A program made the position numbers and the translations under genes. The notes below the pieces were generated by a model. That model was given only the letters and a program-made list of their open reading frames with translations, did no database searches and was not told where the DNA came from. From UBA1141 sp963665155 (lineage in GTDB: Bacteria; Chloroflexota; Dehalococcoidia; Lucifugimonadales; UBA3495), in the NCBI GenBank assembly GCA_963665155.2, contig OY761986.2, forward strand, positions 1,364,001 to 1,428,000: 64,000 nucleotides of DNA. The letters run 5' to 3'. This document shows, in pieces, positions 60,060-64,000 of the stretch (position 1 is its first letter; each line of letters begins with the position of its first letter).

Positions 60060-61490
60060 TCACCGTTGATTACCACCTTCACCACTTCTCCCCCGCTCCT
60101 GGTCAGCGACGAACTCATTAATAGCGGCCCAATTTTGGCGCAGAATCGCTAGTTCTCGCTGGTCCGTTTCAGACTGCCCATAGTGGGAGGTTTGGAAGGC
60201 ATCTATGATTCTGGCCACAGGCTCCCTGGGCAACAAGGCCCGGATTGCGCTCTGGTGTTGCTTGGGCGTCTCCCAATCCCACCTTGGTCGGCCCATTGTT
60301 TCCGCCACCTCTAGAAACCGGTGATAGAACTCCCTAGGGTTGGTTGGGTCGGTTGCTTTTGCGGCCCTTCGGCCAACCACCGGCGAGAAATTATTCCACC
60401 ATCCGGCCAGCAGATCGCTGAGGTCCCGGTTTGCCCGGCTCCAGCTGAACAAAGATTCACGGGTTTCTTCGACCAAACCTGGGCTTCGCAGATTTCTTCT
60501 GAACCTAAATACCCGGTAAAGTATCCATCCGGCGACGCCAAACAACAGGGCTAATGCGAGCCATTTCAAGGCCCCCAGCCAAATTGAAGGGGGGCCGTCG
60601 TCGTTTCCTCTTTCTTCAACAACCTGGCCTTGGAACTCGCTTATTTGAAACTGGGCTTGCTCTAGGCCGGATAGGTCGCCAACACCGAACCAGCTGGCGA
60701 TCCAATGGGCCAGACTGACCAGTAGACTGGCCAAGGCGCCCATGGCCAGGAAAATCGGTTCCAGCACCAAGTAGGCCACGTCAACTATCGACCTTGCGGC
60801 ATTTCCGGTAAAATCATCCAGCCCACCCATACCAAGAGCGCCGATCAGCAAGGCCAGCAAGATAACCCCACCTACACTTACGCCGATGGGCAACCACCAA
60901 CTCGTCCCCATTTCCTGGGTTTCACTAACCTCCCAGGAAAAGCGTGCCAGGGAGAGACCGGCCAGACCGACAGCGAAGAAGCCTACAGCCAAATAGGGGC
61001 TGAGATCGTATCCGGAGCTGGCTGCGCTGGTCACGACGGCCACGAGCAGAGCGACCAGCCCCCAACGAAAGGAACCGCGTAGGCTTTCCAGAGAAATCTC
61101 GTCATAGGCGATGGTGGCCCCCCGCCACCAAAGACAGATATAGAACAATATTCCTATGGTCAGCGCCGCGATGGTGCGGGCATCGCCGTCGATTAGATCG
61201 TTCAATGACCCGGGACCGGGCCCGGCATGCAGGTAGGATAGGACAAGTAGAAATACTATGCTTACGGCCAAGCCGATCACGCCTCGGAGGCTGCGGCTGT
61301 AAGGCAATGATTGAACCCAAACCGATAGGAAATAGGATGACAGTAACGCCATGCAAACCAGCCAAATCGGCAGACCGGCCTCCGGCAACCGAATCGCTGC
61401 TGCCGCCACGGATATGGCGAAAAACAATGCGCAGGTCTCTAAAAATAAGCCTACCCCGGTAACTGCGCTAGTCCGCCAGAACTGGCTCAT
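60060..61490 (-). CDS. DUF4129-containing membrane protein
   Basis: A 476-residue protein with about eight membrane helices, then a cytoplasmic C-terminal domain of the DUF4129 type (TNPREFYHRFLEVAETMGRP, then ETPKQHQSAIRALLPREPVA and ELAILRQNW). The middle periplasmic-side segment around 275-310 is Gln/Glu-rich. DUF4129 proteins are regular partners of MoxR ATPases and DUF58 proteins. Its start overlaps the DUF58 stop by four bases. It is the last gene of the MoxR-DUF58-DUF4129 operon. Confidence 0.85.
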   Translation of the reverse strand: MSQFWRTSAVTGVGLFLETCALFFAISVAAAAIRLPEAGLPIWLVCMALLSSYFLSVWVQSLPYSRSLRGVIGLAVSIVFLLVLSYLHAGPGPGSLNDLIDGDARTIAALTIGILFYICLWWRGATIAYDEISLESLRGSFRWGLVALLVAVVTSAASSGYDLSPYLAVGFFAVGLAGLSLARFSWEVSETQEMGTSWWLPIGVSVGGVILLALLIGALGMGGLDDFTGNAARSIVDVAYLVLEPIFLAMGALASLLVSLAHWIASWFGVGDLSGLEQAQFQISEFQGQVVEERGNDDGPPSIWLGALKWLALALLFGVAGWILYRVFRFRRNLRSPGLVEETRESLFSWSRANRDLSDLLAGWWNNFSPVVGRRAAKATDPTNPREFYHRFLEVAETMGRPRWDWETPKQHQSAIRALLPREPVARIIDAFQTSHYGQSETDQRELAILRQNWAAINEFVADQERGRSGEGGNQR

Positions 61491-62809
61491 CCGCCTCCAT
61501 TGATCTCATTCGAGAAGTCTGGCGAGAAGTCTGGCGAGAAGTCCGGCGAGAAGTCCGGCGAGAAGTCAGCCGAAAACTTAGCCGAGATACCGGGCAATTC
61601 GTCGAGAACGTCGCCGACGAAATAAATCTGCGCACCGAGTAAATCGGTCTCAGGCTGCCCGTCGCCAGCGTAGAGTACCAGCACTCGGTAGCCTTGTTCC
61701 TTCATTTCCCTGACTTCATTAATTATGGATTCAGAGAATATGGACGTCACCAGCACAACGGTGGAGCCCGGCGGCAGCGAGCTACGCTCGTTTTTTAGGA
61801 CGCCGGGCAATGTGGTTACAGCAAATGGTCCCGCCGTGGCCAGGGCCTCCAACACAAGTGTTATCTGCGAAGGTGACGCGCCTAGTGGCACACTTATGTA
61901 CCTTGCTGTGAAAGTAGCCACAGCGTTGCTGACCAAGCCAAATGAATAACCCCGACGGGCGGCGTAGCTTGCCACCGATGCCGCCACCGTAACCCCACGC
62001 TCAAACAAGCGTCGGTTGCTTGATTCCCATGGATGCTCACTGGTAGTAGCGTTCAGGGCCACCAGCACGTTTAGCGAAATCACCGGCTCGAATATCTTGG
62101 TCTGCAAGCGGAAAGAACGGGCGGTGGCCTTCCAGTCTATGTGCTTCATGGGGTCGGTTGGTTGGTATTCTCGTTGGCCAGCGATACGGCTATTATCCGA
62201 AAATAAGGGCCGCATTCCCCTTCCTTCGCCTAAAGGGTTTTCGGAAGGCAAGTCCAGTTGCTCCAACTCTACCACCCGGGGGTATACCAGCAGATGCTCC
62301 ATCTCTTCGAAATGTGCTTCGCCCATGCTAAAACCGAAGATATCGCCACTTTGGACCCTTACCGGTCCAATCCGGTAGAAGCCCCTTGATGCGCATTTAA
62401 GGTTGTACTTCCAGGTTACCTTCTGGAAGGGCAACAAGGAGGTCGTGATGGTGTGCTGACGGGTCCCCGCTATGCTATTCGTTCGGAGGTTGGCACCGGC
62501 TAATTCCAAGCCTTCCGGAAAAGTATCGTGGATATCCACCCAGATCATGGGCAGCAACTTGTCGTTGGATAGCGTAACGGAGTATTCCAGCGTGTCCCCG
62601 ATGAATGCCCGGTGCCGGTTAAGCGACCGGGAGTGGCGGACCCGGCGAAAAGCGTAGCGGTCCCAAATCTTGATGGTTAGCCAGATTAGCACGACCAGAG
62701 AGCCAACGACGAGCAGTAGGCGTTCGCTGGTCAATAACCCGATTAGGACCAGCAGGCCACTGACCAATATCCACAGTTCGTTTAGCACGGGACGTTTAGC
62801 ACGAGTCAC
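61487..62809 (-). CDS. DUF58 domain protein with repeat tail
   Basis: A 440-residue protein. Two N-terminal helices (ILVSGLLVLIG, LLLVVGSLVVLIWLTI), a beta-sandwich, then the DUF58 core: GMRPLFSDNSRIAGQREYQP and DPMKHIDWKATARSFRLQTK. A vWA-like part follows. The C-terminus is DFSP repeated. The start is GTG 62809, and the base before it is the terminus of the 153-bp element, which supplies no Shine-Dalgarno; an in-frame GTG at 62788 is the next choice. The insertion may have removed the original start region. Confidence 0.85.
   Translation of the reverse strand: MTRAKRPVLNELWILVSGLLVLIGLLTSERLLLVVGSLVVLIWLTIKIWDRYAFRRVRHSRSLNRHRAFIGDTLEYSVTLSNDKLLPMIWVDIHDTFPEGLELAGANLRTNSIAGTRQHTITTSLLPFQKVTWKYNLKCASRGFYRIGPVRVQSGDIFGFSMGEAHFEEMEHLLVYPRVVELEQLDLPSENPLGEGRGMRPLFSDNSRIAGQREYQPTDPMKHIDWKATARSFRLQTKIFEPVISLNVLVALNATTSEHPWESSNRRLFERGVTVAASVASYAARRGYSFGLVSNAVATFTARYISVPLGASPSQITLVLEALATAGPFAVTTLPGVLKNERSSLPPGSTVVLVTSIFSESIINEVREMKEQGYRVLVLYAGDGQPETDLLGAQIYFVGDVLDELPGISAKFSADFSPDFSPDFSPDFSPDFSNEINGGG
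61511..61570. repeat. 12-bp tandem repeat in the DUF58 tail
   Basis: Five copies of CGAGAAGTCYGG-like units encode a repeated DFSP/DFSA tail at the C-terminus of the DUF58 protein. The unit is a multiple of three. Confidence 0.9.
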
Positions 62810-62962
62810 CTAGTATTACAACGACGCTTTCTCAAATTGGTCAGTTTTGGGGCAGAAATCGCTTCGCGGAACGCAAGACCACAAAGCTGTCAGCCCACGC
62901 GCCTAACAGCCATGAAGAGGTGCTCAAGGCCCCTTTTTTGTGATCCGTCGTTGTAATACTAG
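62810..62962. mobile_element. 153-bp MITE-like element, copy 2
   Basis: Bounded by CTAGTATTACAACGACG (62810-62826) and CGTCGTTGTAATACTAG (62946-62962), exact complements. The length equals copy 1 at 54315. The 119-bp interior shows at most patchy similarity to copy 1 in either orientation. It sits between moxR and the DUF58 gene, touching the DUF58 start codon, within what should be one operon. Confidence 0.85.
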
Positions 62963-62978
62963 CACGGAGATGGTTGGT

Positions 62979-63947
62979 CTACACCGGCACAGGGATTTGA
63001 TCGAGTATCTGGACTATGGCGTCTTCGGTGGTGCGCTCTCTTAGCCGGGCCTGGGATTTGAGGATCATCCGGTGGCCCAGAGTGTATGGAGCAAGCAACT
63101 TGATGTCGTCGGGAGACACGTAGTCACGCCCTTGAATCGCCGCCATGGCCTGACTGCACCGGTAGAGGCCCATACTGGCGCGGGGACTGGCGCCCAATTC
63201 TACGTCCGGATGGGAGCGCGTAGCTTGCACAACCTGGACCAAGTAGTTGCGCAACACCGGGTCGACGTAAACACTGCGGACGGCAGTCTGATGTTCGACA
63301 ATTTCCTGGCTTGACGCCACCGGTTGTAAATTGGCCAGCGGGTCTGACGACTGGAACCGGGCAAGCATATCCTCTTCTTCCGACTCTTGAGGGTAGCCCA
63401 ATTTGATGCGCAGCAAAAATCGGTCAAGTTGGGCTTCGGGCAGGGGGAAGGTGCCTTCCAGCTCAATGGGATTTTGGGTGGCGATGACCAGGAAGGGGGC
63501 TGGCAACGTTATTGTGGTGTTGTCCACGGTCACTTGGCCCTCTGCCATGGCTTCCAACAAAGCGGACTGGGTGCGTGGAGTAGCCCGGTTGATCTCGTCG
63601 GCCAGCACTACCTGTGCAATTATGGGGCCGGGACGGAACTCGAACTCGCTTGATTTCTGGTTGTAAAAGTGAATTCCGGTAATGTCCGAGGGCATCAAAT
63701 CCGGTGTGAACTGAATGCGTCGGAAGGTGCAGTTAATCGAGTCGGCCAAAGAACGGGCCAGAGTGGTTTTGCCAATGCCGGGGACATCTTCGATTAGAAT
63801 GTGACCACCGCTCATGATGCCGGCCAAGCACATCTCGATCACATGCGCTTTGCCGACCAACACCTGCTCCACATTGGTCCTAACCTTTTCCGCAACCTGG
63901 GCTACGGTACTGAGCGCAGTCGATTTTGAGGTCGTAGGTTGAGTCAT
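62979..63947 (-). CDS. MoxR-family AAA ATPase
   Basis: A 322-residue MoxR ATPase. Walker A is EDVPGIGKTTLARSLA, then FRRIQFTPDLMPSDITGIHF, Walker B VVLADEINRATPRTQSALLE, MAEGQVTVDNTTITLPAPFL, sensor IATQNPIELEGTFPLPEAQL and DRFLLRIKLGYP. These chaperone-like ATPases activate or assemble partner complexes with vWA/DUF58 proteins. It is first in the operon with DUF58 and DUF4129 genes, interrupted by the 153-bp element. Confidence 0.94.
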   Translation of the reverse strand: MTQPTTSKSTALSTVAQVAEKVRTNVEQVLVGKAHVIEMCLAGIMSGGHILIEDVPGIGKTTLARSLADSINCTFRRIQFTPDLMPSDITGIHFYNQKSSEFEFRPGPIIAQVVLADEINRATPRTQSALLEAMAEGQVTVDNTTITLPAPFLVIATQNPIELEGTFPLPEAQLDRFLLRIKLGYPQESEEEDMLARFQSSDPLANLQPVASSQEIVEHQTAVRSVYVDPVLRNYLVQVVQATRSHPDVELGASPRASMGLYRCSQAMAAIQGRDYVSPDDIKLLAPYTLGHRMILKSQARLRERTTEDAIVQILDQIPVPV

Positions 63948-64000
63948 TTATGCTGCCATCTGCTTTAGCATTACTGGGAGCGATGTTCGGCAACCCGATG

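Overview
The window reads as bacterial chromosome from a Chloroflexota lineage, most likely a Dehalococcoidia / SAR202-type organism. This rests on gene content and not on a marker-gene tree. The content includes three luciferase-like flavin oxidoreductases, a CaiB/BaiF CoA-transferase, a PAC2 protein, an HspR-GrpE-DnaK locus, an Ino1-glycosyltransferase-CDP-alcohol transferase lipid cluster, RNase Y, PlsY and many TTG/GTG starts. Coding is dense on both strands. I found no rRNA, tRNA, CRISPR array or prophage.

Layout: 0.1-7 kb is a catabolic/accessory stretch (epimerase, double cupin, M20 peptidase, broken amidase, Ada-type zinc protein, acetyltransferase, membrane protein). 7.6-16.2 kb is a selenium- and formate-flavoured stretch: a four-gene ABC transporter resembling putative selenate transporters, an NAD-dependent formate dehydrogenase, a shortened RidA protein, a DNRLRE lipoprotein, selD, and a molybdopterin oxidoreductase. 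The selD gene carries an in-frame TGA at codon 17, the catalytic Cys/Sec position, with a hairpin just downstream. SelD here is therefore very probably a selenoprotein, and its true start lies 66 bp upstream of the longest stop-free frame. 16.3-20.5 kb is hspR-grpE-dnaK. 20.6-36 kb is mixed metabolism (histone-deacetylase-like, two LLM oxidoreductases, enoyl-CoA hydratase, PAC2, DinB pair, trpS, FAH hydrolase, inositol monophosphatase-like, broken TauE, CaiB).

36.3-39.7 kb holds the most intriguing cluster: a multi-cluster radical SAM enzyme of the tetraether-synthase/MJ0619 type, an adjacent SAM methyltransferase and a divergent PlsY paralogue. The normal plsY is at 44 kb. I infer a membrane-lipid or glycerolipid modification module. 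39.8-50.4 kb is housekeeping (TPR, glutaredoxin-like, recA, recX, plsY, PHP, broken ymdB, rny, dnaJ). 50.7-64 kb holds prmA, a kinase-like/PP2C pair, an inositol-lipid operon (ino1, GT4, CDP-alcohol transferase), a disulfide oxidoreductase with a dead second active site, ribH, an LLM oxidoreductase and a MoxR-DUF58-DUF4129 operon.

Two patterns cut across the window. First, two 153-bp elements share perfect CTAGTATTACAACGACG termini but have almost unrelated interiors. One lies 27 bp upstream of ino1 and the other abuts the start codon of the DUF58 gene. Second, several accessory genes are interrupted by single-base deletions, mostly in short homopolymers, with three each in tauE and ymdB. This is either real gene decay or indel error in the assembly, and raw reads would decide. 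Short tandem repeats of 4-18 bp are also unusually frequent at gene ends.
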